Positions 1-9,934 are shown, counted from the first letter of the stretch. The stretch is 59,943 nt of DNA from JAQVXR01 sp050945755 (GCA_050945755.1 JBMNTN010000007.1:1-59943); one strand, 5' to 3'. Made by a program: numbers and translations. Notes: generated by a model not told the origin, from the letters alone.

Positions 1-1
1 G

Positions 2-1417
2 ATTCAATATGATTCGCGAAAAATTAAACCAGGCGATATTTTTGTCTGTATTAAAGGATTGAAAAGTGACGGGCATGATTATATTCCTCAAGCTGTAGAA
101 AACGGTGCGGCCGCTCTCTTGGTAGAGTATCCGATCAGCACAGAGTTTTCGTCAATCACCCAGATTGTGGTTAATGATACGCGCAAAGCCCTGGCGTTAT
201 TTTCTTCATATTGGTTCGGTTTTCCTTCCCGAAAATTGCGCATGATTGGGGTAACGGGAACCAATGGGAAAACCACTACCACTCACTTGATCAAGGGGCT
301 CTTAGAAATAAAAAAGCAGAGGGTAGGATTGATTGGAACAATTCATAATCTTGTGGGAGATGAGGAACTGCCTGCCACACATACGACGCCTGAATCACTT
401 GAATTGACAGAGCTTCTGGATCGGATGGTAAAAATGAATTCTCGAACAGTAGTAATGGAAGTATCGTCCCATGCTTTAAAGCAAAACCGGGTTGCTGGGT
501 GCGAATTCGATGTTGGAGTTTTTACTAATCTTACCCAAGACCATTTAGATTACCATCCGACTTGGGAAGATTATTTAAACAGTAAGCTGATACTTTTTTC
601 CAGATTAGGCCAGGGTGAAAAGGGTACTGCCAAGTATGCAGTTGTTAATGCAGACGATCAGGCATCAGGGCGGTTTATTAAGGCAGCTCAAGTCCCCGTT
701 TGGACTTATGGGATAAATAATAATGCGATGATCAAGGCGAGTAATGTCAGCATTACTTCCAAGGGGACCAAATTTTTGTTAACTACTCCCCAGGAAAAAG
801 TGAACCTGTCTGTCCCATTAACTGGAATGTTTAATGTGTCTAATATTTTAGCAGCTGTGTCCGTTGGTTTGGGGGAAGGGTTAACAATCCCCGATATCGC
901 AGGTTGCTTGAGCCAGGCTCCTCAAGTTGCCGGCCGCTTTGAACAGGTGCGAGAGGGGCAGCCGTTTTCTGTAATTGTTGATTACGCACATACTCCGGAC
1001 GGGCTGGAAAACATTTTGGCAACGGCACGGGAAATTACTTCTAAACGGTTAATTACCGTATTTGGTTGTGGTGGCGACCGAGACCAAGGCAAACGGCCGA
1101 TAATGGGAGAGATTTCCGGCCGGTACAGTAACTATTCAATTGTGACATCCGATAATCCCCGGACGGAAGATCCGGAAAAAATTACGGCTCAAATTGAAAA
1201 GGGTATTTCTCAGGTTACCCGAGATTATAGGGTTGTTTTAAACCGGCGTCAGGCCATAATTGAGGCTATTTCCATGGGTTTACCGGGTGATACGATTGTA
1301 ATTGCTGGAAAGGGACATGAAACATACCAGTTGGTTAATGGCGAAGTACTCCATTTTGATGATCGGGAAGTCGCCCGGGAAGCTTTAAAGTTGGCCGGGT
1401 ATGCGTCAAATAGATAA
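2..1417 (+). CDS. murE: MurE, UDP-MurNAc-tripeptide synthetase (5' partial)
   Basis: ATP-dependent Mur ligase that adds the third stem-peptide residue to UDP-MurNAc-L-Ala-D-Glu in the cytoplasm. The reading frame is open from base 2, so the true start lies upstream; about 471 codons are visible and probably only 15-25 residues are missing. Visible motifs are the ATP loop GVTGTNGKTTTT, EVSSHALK, the NLTQDHLDYH segment, DYAHTPDGL and the C-terminal GKGHETYQ. The substrate loop reads DNPRTEDP, the form known for enzymes that add meso-diaminopimelate rather than lysine. In most dcw clusters murF follows, but here the next gene is mraY after 110 bp. Confidence 0.96.
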   Translation: MQYDSRKIKPGDIFVCIKGLKSDGHDYIPQAVENGAAALLVEYPISTEFSSITQIVVNDTRKALALFSSYWFGFPSRKLRMIGVTGTNGKTTTTHLIKGLLEIKKQRVGLIGTIHNLVGDEELPATHTTPESLELTELLDRMVKMNSRTVVMEVSSHALKQNRVAGCEFDVGVFTNLTQDHLDYHPTWEDYLNSKLILFSRLGQGEKGTAKYAVVNADDQASGRFIKAAQVPVWTYGINNNAMIKASNVSITSKGTKFLLTTPQEKVNLSVPLTGMFNVSNILAAVSVGLGEGLTIPDIAGCLSQAPQVAGRFEQVREGQPFSVIVDYAHTPDGLENILATAREITSKRLITVFGCGGDRDQGKRPIMGEISGRYSNYSIVTSDNPRTEDPEKITAQIEKGISQVTRDYRVVLNRRQAIIEAISMGLPGDTIVIAGKGHETYQLVNGEVLHFDDREVAREALKLAGYASNR

Positions 1418-1527
1418 AAAGGTAAATTATTGATGGAAGCACAGTCATAAATTATTTTTAATTTTCGAAGTATATAATGATTTTTTGCATTTTTATAGTT
1501 TTTAATAAAGTATAACAAGGCGGTTGC

Positions 1528-2514
1528 ATGATGAAAACAGCAGTACTCTGTATTATTACAGCATGGATTATAGGAATAGTTATCGGGCCTCTGCTCATAC
1601 CATTATTGAGGACGCTGAAATTTGGCCAGCGGATCAGAAGCGATGGGCCGAAGCGTCATTTGCAGAAAGCAGGAACTCCTACTATGGGAGGTATTATTTT
1701 TATTCTTGCTGCGGTAGTTTCCGTTTTCATCTGGAGCAAACTGACAGATGAAGTACTGCTGGCGGTGGGAATGATTATTGGATTTGGCTTTATTGGATTT
1801 TTGGATGATTTTATTAAAGTAGTTTTAAAACGTCCTTTAGGATTAAAAGCCCGGGAGAAAATGGTCGGACAGATTCTTCTGTCTGTAATCTTAGTGTACA
1901 TGGCTGTGCATGTTTTAGGACGTGGGACAGATGTAGTTGTGCCTCTAACAGGAGTAAAATGGCATTTGGGTAGCCTTTATTATTTGCTGGGAGTGGTCCT
2001 TGCCGTTGGGACTACTAACGCTGTCAATTTAACTGATGGCTTAGACGGCTTGGCGTCAGGGATTACTTTTTTGGTTTTTCTGGGCTATGTAATAATTTGC
2101 TTGCTAGCAGTAATAAACCCGCCGATCTCTGTTCTGAATTATCAGGACCTTGCTATTTTTTCAGCTGCTTTAGCCGGTGGCTGCCTAGCCTTTTTATTCT
2201 ATAATCGGTATCCGGCAAAAGTGTTTATGGGTGATACAGGCTCCCTTGCTTTAGGGGGTGGCATTGCTGCCCTTGCTATCCTGACAAAAACTGAGCTGGT
2301 ATTACCTGTTTTGGGCGGAGTATACGTGATTGAGACTCTTTCTGTAATGCTTCAGGTTTTAAGCTTTCGCATTACAGGGAAAAGGATTTTTCGGATGAGT
2401 CCTCTTCACCATCATTTTGAATTGTTGGGTTGGCGTGAAACAAAAGTAGTATCTATTTTTTGGATTGCTGCAGCCTTGTTTGTCTTAGCCGGATTAATTT
2501 TGCTGACCCTGTAA
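1528..2514 (+). CDS. mraY: MraY, phospho-MurNAc-pentapeptide transferase
   Basis: Integral membrane enzyme that moves phospho-MurNAc-pentapeptide from UDP onto undecaprenyl phosphate to make lipid I. The 328-residue length and about ten hydrophobic segments fit the family. The diagnostic motifs are present in order: DDFIKV (paired Asp), NLTDGLDGLASG, GDTGSLALGG and the PLHHHFEL loop near the C terminus. Two adjacent ATG codons (1528 and 1531) follow an AAGGCGG ribosome site; I use the first. The preceding 110-bp gap is AT-rich and carries no murF. Confidence 0.97.
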   Translation: MMKTAVLCIITAWIIGIVIGPLLIPLLRTLKFGQRIRSDGPKRHLQKAGTPTMGGIIFILAAVVSVFIWSKLTDEVLLAVGMIIGFGFIGFLDDFIKVVLKRPLGLKAREKMVGQILLSVILVYMAVHVLGRGTDVVVPLTGVKWHLGSLYYLLGVVLAVGTTNAVNLTDGLDGLASGITFLVFLGYVIICLLAVINPPISVLNYQDLAIFSAALAGGCLAFLFYNRYPAKVFMGDTGSLALGGGIAALAILTKTELVLPVLGGVYVIETLSVMLQVLSFRITGKRIFRMSPLHHHFELLGWRETKVVSIFWIAAALFVLAGLILLTL

Positions 2515-2549
2515 AAAGAAGAGTGTTAATGGCCTGTGGAGGTAGTGAA

Positions 2550-3908
2550 ATGTGGAATCTAAGCGGGAAAAGGATTTTAGTCATTGGTGCTGCCCGAAGC
2601 GGATTAGCGGCAGCGAAATATTTACAACAAAAAAGAGCCGGTGTCACTTTAACTGACGCTAAACCTCGGGAAAAATTAAACCGGGAGGTTCTCAACTTAG
2701 AAACAGAAGGAATCCGGCTAATGCTTGGTGCTGATCCGGAAATTATGCCAATGTCATACGATTATGCTGTAATCAGCCCGGGGGTACCGTTGAGTATTCC
2801 GCTGGTTAAAAAGATTAAAGAAGCGGGTATCCCCTTGCTTGGTGAACTGGAACTGGCTTTTCGGGAGAGTGTTGCCCCGTATATTGCAATTACCGGGACT
2901 AATGGCAAGACAACTACAACCGCATTAACCGGACAGATATTTCTGGATGCCGGAAGGCCGGTATTTGTTGGGGGAAACATTGGAACACCGTTGGTGACCG
3001 GAATGGAAAATCTTACGCCAAATCACATAGTGGTAGCGGAAGTATCCAGCTTTCAGCTGGAAACCATTGATTCTTTCCGACCAAAGGTAGCGGTTTTGCT
3101 TAATATTACTCCGGACCATCTTGACAGGCATGGGGATATGGCAGGTTATACCAAAGCAAAGGCTCGGATTTTTGAAAACCAAAGGGATAGTGATTTTGCC
3201 GTATTAAATCGGGATGATCCCAGGATATATAAATTAGCTTCCCAAACCTCAGGCAAGGTGATTTTCTTCAGCACAAAAACTGTGCTGGAGCGGGGAGTTT
3301 GTGTCCGGCAGGGACAGGTAGCCGTTAACTTAAATGGCAATTGGATAAATATCTTGGACCCGAAAGATATATATATTAAGGGCAGGCACAATTTGGAAAA
3401 CGCTTTGGCGGCTACTGCCACAGCTTGTTGTCTGGGAATACCGCCGGAATCCATTGCCCAAACACTAAAGAGTTTTCCCGGTGTAGCCCACCGCCTGGAG
3501 TATGTAACAGAAATTGACGGGGTAACTTATATTAACGACTCCAAGGGAACCAACCCCGACTCCACCATTAAGGCATTGGAAGCATATTCGAGACCTATTG
3601 TGCTGATTGCCGGGGGAAGGAATAAGGGCAGTGATTTTACTCAGTTGGCTAAAATTATCAAAAACAAAGTGCGTACTCTAATTCTGGTTGGTGAAGCTGC
3701 ACCGGCAATCAGAAAAGCAGTTGAGAATGAGGGATTCAATTCCTTTGTTGAGACAACAGACTTTGCAAAGGCAGTTGGCTTAGCCCAAGAAAAAGCGCTG
3801 CCTGGAGATATTGTGATGCTCTCTCCGGCATGTGCCAGTTGGGATATGTTTAATAACTTTGAAGAAAGAGGCGACCTTTTTAAAATTTTGGTAACGGCTA
3901 TGAAATAA
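2550..3908 (+). CDS. murD: MurD, UDP-MurNAc-L-alanine:D-glutamate ligase
   Basis: Cytoplasmic Mur ligase that adds D-glutamate to UDP-MurNAc-L-Ala. The 452-residue protein starts MWNLSGKRILVIGAARSG (nucleotide-binding fold of domain 1), followed by the ATP loop GTNGKTTTTAL, LNITPDHLDRH, the KGTNPDST segment and the C-terminal SPACASWDMF. The frame is open further upstream, overlapping mraY, but the ATG at 2550 has a well-spaced GGAGGT and gives the family's normal N terminus. An ATG at 2529 would add seven residues. It lies 35 bp after mraY, probably in the same transcript. Confidence 0.95.
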   Translation: MWNLSGKRILVIGAARSGLAAAKYLQQKRAGVTLTDAKPREKLNREVLNLETEGIRLMLGADPEIMPMSYDYAVISPGVPLSIPLVKKIKEAGIPLLGELELAFRESVAPYIAITGTNGKTTTTALTGQIFLDAGRPVFVGGNIGTPLVTGMENLTPNHIVVAEVSSFQLETIDSFRPKVAVLLNITPDHLDRHGDMAGYTKAKARIFENQRDSDFAVLNRDDPRIYKLASQTSGKVIFFSTKTVLERGVCVRQGQVAVNLNGNWINILDPKDIYIKGRHNLENALAATATACCLGIPPESIAQTLKSFPGVAHRLEYVTEIDGVTYINDSKGTNPDSTIKALEAYSRPIVLIAGGRNKGSDFTQLAKIIKNKVRTLILVGEAAPAIRKAVENEGFNSFVETTDFAKAVGLAQEKALPGDIVMLSPACASWDMFNNFEERGDLFKILVTAMK

Positions 3909-3920
3909 GGGGTGAGGCCT

Positions 3921-5030
3921 GTGCAATTAAAAAAGGGTTCTCCGGATTTTATTATTTTTTTAACGGTTCTCTTGCTTTTAAGCATTGGGATTGTCATGGT
4001 TTTCAGTTCAAGTCAGTATGCAGCCTATTTTGAACACAAGGGAGACTCTTTTTATTATCTGCGCCGTCAGTTTTTTAATACCCTGGTTAGTATTTTTGCC
4101 ATGGTATTTGTGATGAAAATGAATTATCAGAAACTGAAGGTGCTCGCTAAACCGGCATTAATTGTTTCTTTTATTTTGCTGGGACTTCTCCTTGTGGGTG
4201 GAGTAGGGATTGAGCATAAAGGTTCTGTACGCTGGCTGGGGGCCGGGCCTTTTCAATTTCAACCTTCGGAAGTAGTTAAATTGACAATGGTCATGTATTT
4301 AGCACTCTTTTTGAGTGAGCGGCAGCATTTAATAAAGTCCTTTAAAAAAGGTTTTATTCCGCCGATCGCCTTGATGGGGGCGGCTTGCCTATTGATTCTG
4401 ATGCAGCCTGATCTAGGCACAGCAGTGGCTTTAGCCGGAACGACATTTGTGATGCTCTGGTGTGCCGGTGCTCGTAAGTCTCACATGGCTTTATTAGCCG
4501 CAGCAGGGATAGCATTGGTTGTTATGGCTATTGTGACGGAGCCATACCGGATGGAACGTTTTCTTGCCTATTTAAACCCTTGGGAGGATCCCCAAGATAG
4601 CGGATTTCAAACTGTCCAGTCTCTCTTGGCCATTGGTTCCGGGGGATTGCTGGGATTAGGGTTAGGCGCGGGCCGGGCTAAGACTTTTTATCTGCCTGAA
4701 AGGCATACGGATTTTATTTTTTCTATCCTGAGTGAAGAGCTTGGCTTTATTGGTGGGGCAGTTGTGATCATATTATTTATGCTTTTTGTTTGGCGGGGAC
4801 TAAAAATTGCGGTTTCTTCCCCCGAATCTTTTGGAAGCTTGCTTGCCATAGGGATAACGTCCATGGTAGGATTACAGGCGATAATTAATCTGGGAGTGGT
4901 AACCGGTTCATTGCCGGTTACAGGAATTACCCTTCCTTTTATCAGTTATGGAGGTTCTTCCTTGGTATTTTCCCTAGCCGGGGTAGGTCTTTTACTTAAT
5001 GTTTCCCGCTATGCCGGGGTGGATAGGTGA
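3921..5030 (+). CDS. ftsW: FtsW/SpoVE-type SEDS peptidoglycan polymerase
   Basis: Membrane glycosyltransferase of the SEDS family that polymerises lipid II with a partner class B PBP. It has about ten membrane segments, the family aspartate in the ERHTDFIFSILSEELG loop, and the C-terminal ITLPFISYGGSSLVF signature. A GTG at 3921 preceded by GGTGAGG is chosen; a GTG at 3912 would add three residues. Its place between murD and murG is that of spoVE in B. subtilis, so a role in the spore cortex, in division septa, or in both is possible. Sequence alone does not separate FtsW from SpoVE. Confidence 0.9.
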   Translation: MQLKKGSPDFIIFLTVLLLLSIGIVMVFSSSQYAAYFEHKGDSFYYLRRQFFNTLVSIFAMVFVMKMNYQKLKVLAKPALIVSFILLGLLLVGGVGIEHKGSVRWLGAGPFQFQPSEVVKLTMVMYLALFLSERQHLIKSFKKGFIPPIALMGAACLLILMQPDLGTAVALAGTTFVMLWCAGARKSHMALLAAAGIALVVMAIVTEPYRMERFLAYLNPWEDPQDSGFQTVQSLLAIGSGGLLGLGLGAGRAKTFYLPERHTDFIFSILSEELGFIGGAVVIILFMLFVWRGLKIAVSSPESFGSLLAIGITSMVGLQAIINLGVVTGSLPVTGITLPFISYGGSSLVFSLAGVGLLLNVSRYAGVDR

Positions 5031-6151
5031 TGGTTATGCGTTTTATTGTCACCGGTGGAGGGACCGGAGGGCATATTTATCCTGCGATGGCGATAGCACA
5101 AGGTTTGCAGGAGAGGTTTCATGAAGCGAAAATTCTTTATGTGGGTACGTCTAAAGGCCTTGAAGCAGATATCGTTCCAAAGGCGGGACTGGATTTTGCT
5201 AAAATAAAAGTAGAAGGATTAGCCAGACCGTTTTCTTATCGGACAGCAATCAGTTTATTGAGGGCAGTTCAGGGTGGGGGAGAAGCATTGAGAATTGTTC
5301 AGCGGTTTAAACCTCACGTGGTAATCGGCACGGGTGGCTATGTTTGCGGACCGGTTGTTTTAGCTGCTGCCCTTTTCGGTATACCTACCTTGATTCACGA
5401 GCAAAATGCTTTTCCTGGGGTAACGAACCGGATCCTAGCCAGATTTGCCCGCCGGGTCTGCATCACCTTTGAAGATGCGCATCAACATTTTCCCCGAAAA
5501 ACAAAGATTACTTTAACCGGCCTGCCGGTGCGACCGGAGATTATGGCTGCCGAAAGATTACCCGGTTTAAAAGCGCTGGGATTGTCTCCTGATAAACTGA
5601 CAGTGGTAATTACCGGTGGAAGCAGGGGAGCACGTAGCATTAACCGGGTGATGACTGAAATACTACCTAATTTTTCTCAACAGAATGATGTTCAGTTTTG
5701 TCATGTCACGGGACAGGCAGGTTACTGGGAGACAATAGATACCTTAAAAAAATCGGGTATTTCTATGGGAAATTGTGGCAACATTAAAATAGTCCCTTAT
5801 TTATATGAAATGCACCATGCATTAGCTGCAGCGGATATTATTATTGGCCGGGCCGGGGCTTCTTTTCTTTCTGAAGTTATGGTTCGAGGAATTCCAGCTA
5901 TTTTAATTCCTTTTCCTTTTGCCACTGCCAATCATCAGGAACATAATGCCAGGGCGCTGGAACGCCGGGGAGCGGCAAAAGTGATATTAGAAAAAGACCT
6001 CACAGCTAAAATTTTGGAAGATACGTTGCAAACTTTTATCCAAAACAGTTCGATGCGCAGACAGGTATCCGAATCTGCTAAGGGATTAGGTAAAACACAT
6101 GCATTAAGAGATATTCTTGATATTGTTGCGGGAATTAGTAAAGAAAGATAG
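5030..6151 (+). CDS. murG: MurG, lipid II-forming GlcNAc transferase
   Basis: Peripheral membrane GT-B glycosyltransferase that adds GlcNAc from UDP-GlcNAc to lipid I, giving lipid II. The N terminus has the GGGTGGHIYPA loop, then GTGGYVCGP, HEQNAFPG and, in the C-terminal domain, GGSRGARSIN, GRAGASFLSE and HQEHNA. The length of 373 residues is normal. The ATG at 5030 shares one base with the TGA of the preceding gene; upstream GTG 5027 and internal ATG 5036 are alternatives. The tight overlap indicates translational coupling with ftsW/spoVE. Confidence 0.96.
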   Translation: MVMRFIVTGGGTGGHIYPAMAIAQGLQERFHEAKILYVGTSKGLEADIVPKAGLDFAKIKVEGLARPFSYRTAISLLRAVQGGGEALRIVQRFKPHVVIGTGGYVCGPVVLAAALFGIPTLIHEQNAFPGVTNRILARFARRVCITFEDAHQHFPRKTKITLTGLPVRPEIMAAERLPGLKALGLSPDKLTVVITGGSRGARSINRVMTEILPNFSQQNDVQFCHVTGQAGYWETIDTLKKSGISMGNCGNIKIVPYLYEMHHALAAADIIIGRAGASFLSEVMVRGIPAILIPFPFATANHQEHNARALERRGAAKVILEKDLTAKILEDTLQTFIQNSSMRRQVSESAKGLGKTHALRDILDIVAGISKER

Positions 6152-6156
6152 CAATA

Positions 6157-6185
6157 CCAAAGGGGTAACATCCTTACCTTCTTGG
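6157..6185 (+). other. Hairpin between murG and murC
   Basis: An imperfect stem-loop pairs CCAA/TTGG and GGTAA/TTACC around the loop CATCC, joined by two possible G-U pairs and one mismatch. No T-run follows, so it does not look like an intrinsic terminator. It sits directly after the murG stop and could be an mRNA processing or stability structure; that role is inferred. Confidence 0.3.
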
Positions 6186-6252
6186 AATACTATATTGGTA
6201 CGCTAAAAAAACCATTGCTTGTTCCCGTGCCTCTGGGAAGGAGATGTAAAGA

Positions 6253-7644
6253 TTGAATATAATCAAAGGGCCGGTACACTTTATAGGAATTGGCGGCGCC
6301 GGAATGAGCGGTATTGCCAAAATATTATTGGAGATGGGGGTTGTTGTTTCAGGATCGGATTTAAAAGAGTCGGAAAGTACGAGACGAATGAGGACTTTGG
6401 GTGCCAGGGTAAGTATTGGGCATGATGCGCAAAATATCACAGGTGACCTGGCAGCAGTTGTCTTTTCCTCAGCAATTCCCCAGGACAATCCAGAAATCCT
6501 GGAGGCGAAAAGACTGGGATTGAAAGTAATGGCCAGAGCAGAAATGTTGGCTGAGCTAATAAAGCTGCAGCAGAGTATTGCGGTAGCCGGTGCTCATGGA
6601 AAGACTACTACCACAGCCATGATTTCCCTTATGTTAGAAATTAATGGATTGGACCCGACAATTGTCATCGGAGGAGATTTACAGCAAATAGGCAGTAATG
6701 CTAAACTGGGACGGGGAAAATATTTGGTAGCAGAAGCCGATGAAAGTGACGGTTCTTTTCTAAAACTTTTCCCTCAAATTGCTGTAATCACTAATATCGA
6801 AAATGACCATTTGGATTATTACCGATCTGTGCATAACATTGTGAATGCTTTTGTACAGTTTGTTGAGCAGATTCCTCAAGATGGGTTTACTGTTTTGTGT
6901 CTTGATAACAGGGAACTGGCAAAGATTAAGGAAACAGTGCCGGGGAACTATGTAACCTATGGTATAAAGCGTACGGATGCAGATTATACTGCGCAAAATA
7001 TTAGGTTTAATGGAATGGGTTCGAAATGTGAAGTTTATTTCCAGGGAGAAAGGTTGGGTGAACTTACACTCAATGTCCCTGGGGAGCATAATATAACTAA
7101 TGCCTTGGCGGCAATCGCCATCGGAAGAAAACTGGGTTTAAACTTTGACCAAGCGGCGAAGGGATTAATGCAATTTACAGGAGCTAAAAGGCGTTTCGAA
7201 CTGATCGAAAAGGTCAATGGCATAACTATTGTTGACGATTATGCCCATCATCCTACGGAACTTAGGGCCACTTTGAAAGCTGCTAAGAGCGCCGGGTTTG
7301 GGCGGACGATTGCTATATTCCAACCCCACCGTTATTCCCGGACGAAACTACTTCAATTCGAATTTGGTAAATCCTTTTTTGATGCTGATTTGGTGGTTAT
7401 CAATGAAATCTACAGTGCTTCCGAAAAGCCGATTCCCGGAGTGTCGGCTGAGCTTATTGTCAATGCGATAAAAAATGCAAACTATAATGATGTGGTTTAT
7501 TGTAAAACAGAAGATGATGTTATCCAATTTATAAAAAAGGAAAGTAGGCCGGGGGATTTGATTATTACTTTAGGTGCCGGCAACATTCGGCAAGCAGGAA
7601 TTCGTTTGGCAGAAGAACTAAAATTAGGAGGCAAGGAAATGTGA
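6253..7644 (+). CDS. murC: MurC, UDP-MurNAc:L-alanine ligase
   Basis: First Mur ligase, adding L-alanine to UDP-MurNAc in the cytoplasm. The protein of 463 residues begins with the dinucleotide-fold motif HFIGIGGAGMSG and carries the ATP loop GAHGKTTTTAM, EADESDGSFL, ENDHLDYY and the DDYAHHPTE motif. The start is TTG at 6253, ten bases after AAGGAG; no ATG fits the family N terminus better. It is separated from murG by 101 bp holding a small hairpin. The stop overlaps the murB start. Confidence 0.96.
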   Translation: MNIIKGPVHFIGIGGAGMSGIAKILLEMGVVVSGSDLKESESTRRMRTLGARVSIGHDAQNITGDLAAVVFSSAIPQDNPEILEAKRLGLKVMARAEMLAELIKLQQSIAVAGAHGKTTTTAMISLMLEINGLDPTIVIGGDLQQIGSNAKLGRGKYLVAEADESDGSFLKLFPQIAVITNIENDHLDYYRSVHNIVNAFVQFVEQIPQDGFTVLCLDNRELAKIKETVPGNYVTYGIKRTDADYTAQNIRFNGMGSKCEVYFQGERLGELTLNVPGEHNITNALAAIAIGRKLGLNFDQAAKGLMQFTGAKRRFELIEKVNGITIVDDYAHHPTELRATLKAAKSAGFGRTIAIFQPHRYSRTKLLQFEFGKSFFDADLVVINEIYSASEKPIPGVSAELIVNAIKNANYNDVVYCKTEDDVIQFIKKESRPGDLIITLGAGNIRQAGIRLAEELKLGGKEM

Positions 7645-8552
7645 ACTTCCATCTGGTAAATGCACTTCAGAATTCTATTCAAGGGACGATAAAATTAAAT
7701 GAGTCAATGGAACTCCATACGACATGGAAGATAGGTGGCCCCGCGGATGTCATGGTTATTCCTCGAGATAAAGAGGATATCAGAAGGACGGTATTATTAT
7801 GCCATGAATACAAAGTCCCTTGGTGGGTTTTGGGAAATGGGTCAAATCTACTGGTTTTAGACGGTGGAATCCGAGGAGTCGTCATGAAGATGGAAGGTGC
7901 TTTAACCAATTGTATTTGGCAGGAAAACGGGGTGGAGGTGGAAGCAGGAGTTAAACTGCCCCGTTTGGCTCGAGATGCGGTGCAAAGAGGGCTCTCCGGG
8001 TTGGAATGGAGTGTAGGGATCCCAGCCAGTGTAGGCGGTGCTGTTGTAATGAATGCCGGTGTCGGAAATGACAGCTTTGGTAATTATGTGCAAAAAATTG
8101 AGGTGGTTGACACAACCGGGCAAGTAAAATGGCGAGATAAGGAGGAATTGACATTTAACTATCGCTTCAGTTCTCAACAGGAAAAGCAGGAGATTATTAC
8201 CCGGGTTGTTTTGACTCTGCCCCGAGGTAATAAAGAAGAATGTGAGGAAAAAATTAAAGAGCACTTGAGAAAAAGACACTCCAGCCAACCTCTGGAATAT
8301 CCGACAGCGGGAAGTGTGTTTAAAAACCCTTCCGGCAATTATGCAGGAAGGCTCTTAGAAGCAGTCGGAGCAAAAGGAATGACGGTTGGTTCTGCTCAGG
8401 TCTCTGAAAAACACGCTAATTTTATTATAAATTTAGGAGGTGCTTGTGCTCAAGATGTAACTCAATTAATTAATGAGTTAAAATCAAGGGTTAGACAGGA
8501 GTTCCAGATCGATTTAGAGATGGAAGTTCATATTCTGGGTGAGGCAAGGTAA
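7641..8552 (+). CDS. murB: MurB, UDP-N-acetylenolpyruvoylglucosamine reductase
   Basis: FAD-dependent cytoplasmic enzyme that reduces UDP-enolpyruvyl-GlcNAc to UDP-MurNAc with NADPH. The FAD-binding loop GNGSNLLVLDGG, the SVGIPASVGGAVVMNAG segment, the catalytic serine in YPTAGSVFKNP and the C-terminal glutamate in VHILGE are all present, as in type II (Gram-positive) MurB of about 300 residues. GTG at 7641 is preceded by AGGAGG and overlaps the murC stop, so translation is probably coupled. Confidence 0.96.
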   Translation: MNFHLVNALQNSIQGTIKLNESMELHTTWKIGGPADVMVIPRDKEDIRRTVLLCHEYKVPWWVLGNGSNLLVLDGGIRGVVMKMEGALTNCIWQENGVEVEAGVKLPRLARDAVQRGLSGLEWSVGIPASVGGAVVMNAGVGNDSFGNYVQKIEVVDTTGQVKWRDKEELTFNYRFSSQQEKQEIITRVVLTLPRGNKEECEEKIKEHLRKRHSSQPLEYPTAGSVFKNPSGNYAGRLLEAVGAKGMTVGSAQVSEKHANFIINLGGACAQDVTQLINELKSRVRQEFQIDLEMEVHILGEAR

Positions 8553-8570
8553 CCACGGGGGGCGGCAACA

Positions 8571-9911
8571 TTGGATAAATTCATCATTACAGGAGGTACC
8601 CGGCTGCATGGTGTGGTAAAAGTATGCGGTGCTAAAAACGCAATTCTGCCAATTTTAGCAGCAAGTCTTTTGAGTTCGGGTACATGTGTGATCCACAATG
8701 TTCCTTTGTTACAAGACGTTGTGGTTATGACTAATGTGCTAAAGTGTTTTGGGGCAAAAGTAAGGTGGGAAAATAAAGCATTAATCATTGATGCCACTAA
8801 TGTACATCCGGCGGAGATTCCGGAGGAAACCGTCAAGAAGATGAGAGCAAGCAATCTAGTGTTGGGACCGCTTTTAGCAAGGTTTGGATATGTAAAAATA
8901 CCATATCCCGGCGGTTGTGCAATTGGATCCAGGCCTATGGACTATCATGTCAAGGGATTGCAACAGTTGGGAGCTGATGTCCAAGACGGATATGGATTTA
9001 TCGAAGGTAAATCTGCTGGTCTCGTTGGTTCGGAAGTTTATTTGGATTTCCCCAGTGTTGGTGCCACAGAAAATATTTTAATGGCAGCGGCAATGGCGAA
9101 AGGCGTTACCATACTGCGAAATGCGGCTCGGGAGCCGGAGGTTGTTGATTTGGCCGTATTTCTGAACAAAATGGGCGCAAAGATTGAAGGAGCAGGGACG
9201 GACATCGTTCAGATTACCGGGGTACCGCGATTAGACAGTGTAGAACATACAGTGATACCTGACCGGATTGTCGCAGGTACATTCCTACTGGCTGCTGCCA
9301 TGACGGGTGGGGATATTACACTAACCAATGCGCTGGTAGAGCATTTAGAGCCGATTATTGCCAAGCTGCGGGAAGCAGGGTCATCCATCACAAAGAATGG
9401 AAGAGGGATTAGGATTAAAGGAACTCGGGGCTTGAAGGCTGTGGACATTAAGACGATGCCTTTTCCAGGTTTCCCTACAGATATTCAACCACAGATGATG
9501 GCTTTATTGACTCTTGCCCGTGGAACAGCCGTTATAGCCGAGAATATTTTTGAAAACCGTTTTAAGCATGCTGATGAATTGCGCCGGATGGGGGCAGATA
9601 TCAGGGTGGCCGGCAGAATTGCTATCGTAAAAGGAGTAAAAAAACTTACAGGAGCAGTTGTGGAAGCCTCAGATCTTAGGGCGGGTGCTGCTTTGGTATT
9701 AGCAGGTATGGCAGCTGAAGGTGTTACGGTGGTGGAAAACATCTTCCATATTGACAGGGGTTATTACCGGTTGGAGGAAAAATATAACGTATTGGGTGCT
9801 AACATTATCAGAGTATCCGGCGAAAATTCCAGGCCTTATGAATTCAATCAATTTTCTTCAAACAGGGAGATACAGTTTCCAGGGAAAAAGGGCCTTTCAC
9901 TGGTGAAATAA
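8571..9911 (+). CDS. murA: MurA, UDP-GlcNAc 1-carboxyvinyltransferase
   Basis: Transfers enolpyruvate from PEP to UDP-GlcNAc, the committed step of peptidoglycan synthesis. The N terminus has the CGAKNAILP motif (Lys22-Asn23) and the catalytic loop PGGCAIGSRP with Cys116, the residue alkylated by fosfomycin in this family. Length is 446 residues, with a C-terminal tail a little longer than usual. It starts at TTG 8571 after a G-rich ribosome site. An intrinsic terminator follows 23 bp after the stop, closing the murE-murA transcript. Confidence 0.96.
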   Translation: MDKFIITGGTRLHGVVKVCGAKNAILPILAASLLSSGTCVIHNVPLLQDVVVMTNVLKCFGAKVRWENKALIIDATNVHPAEIPEETVKKMRASNLVLGPLLARFGYVKIPYPGGCAIGSRPMDYHVKGLQQLGADVQDGYGFIEGKSAGLVGSEVYLDFPSVGATENILMAAAMAKGVTILRNAAREPEVVDLAVFLNKMGAKIEGAGTDIVQITGVPRLDSVEHTVIPDRIVAGTFLLAAAMTGGDITLTNALVEHLEPIIAKLREAGSSITKNGRGIRIKGTRGLKAVDIKTMPFPGFPTDIQPQMMALLTLARGTAVIAENIFENRFKHADELRRMGADIRVAGRIAIVKGVKKLTGAVVEASDLRAGAALVLAGMAAEGVTVVENIFHIDRGYYRLEEKYNVLGANIIRVSGENSRPYEFNQFSSNREIQFPGKKGLSLVK

Positions 9912-9934
9912 ATTAAGAGAGAATTAATCACCTG

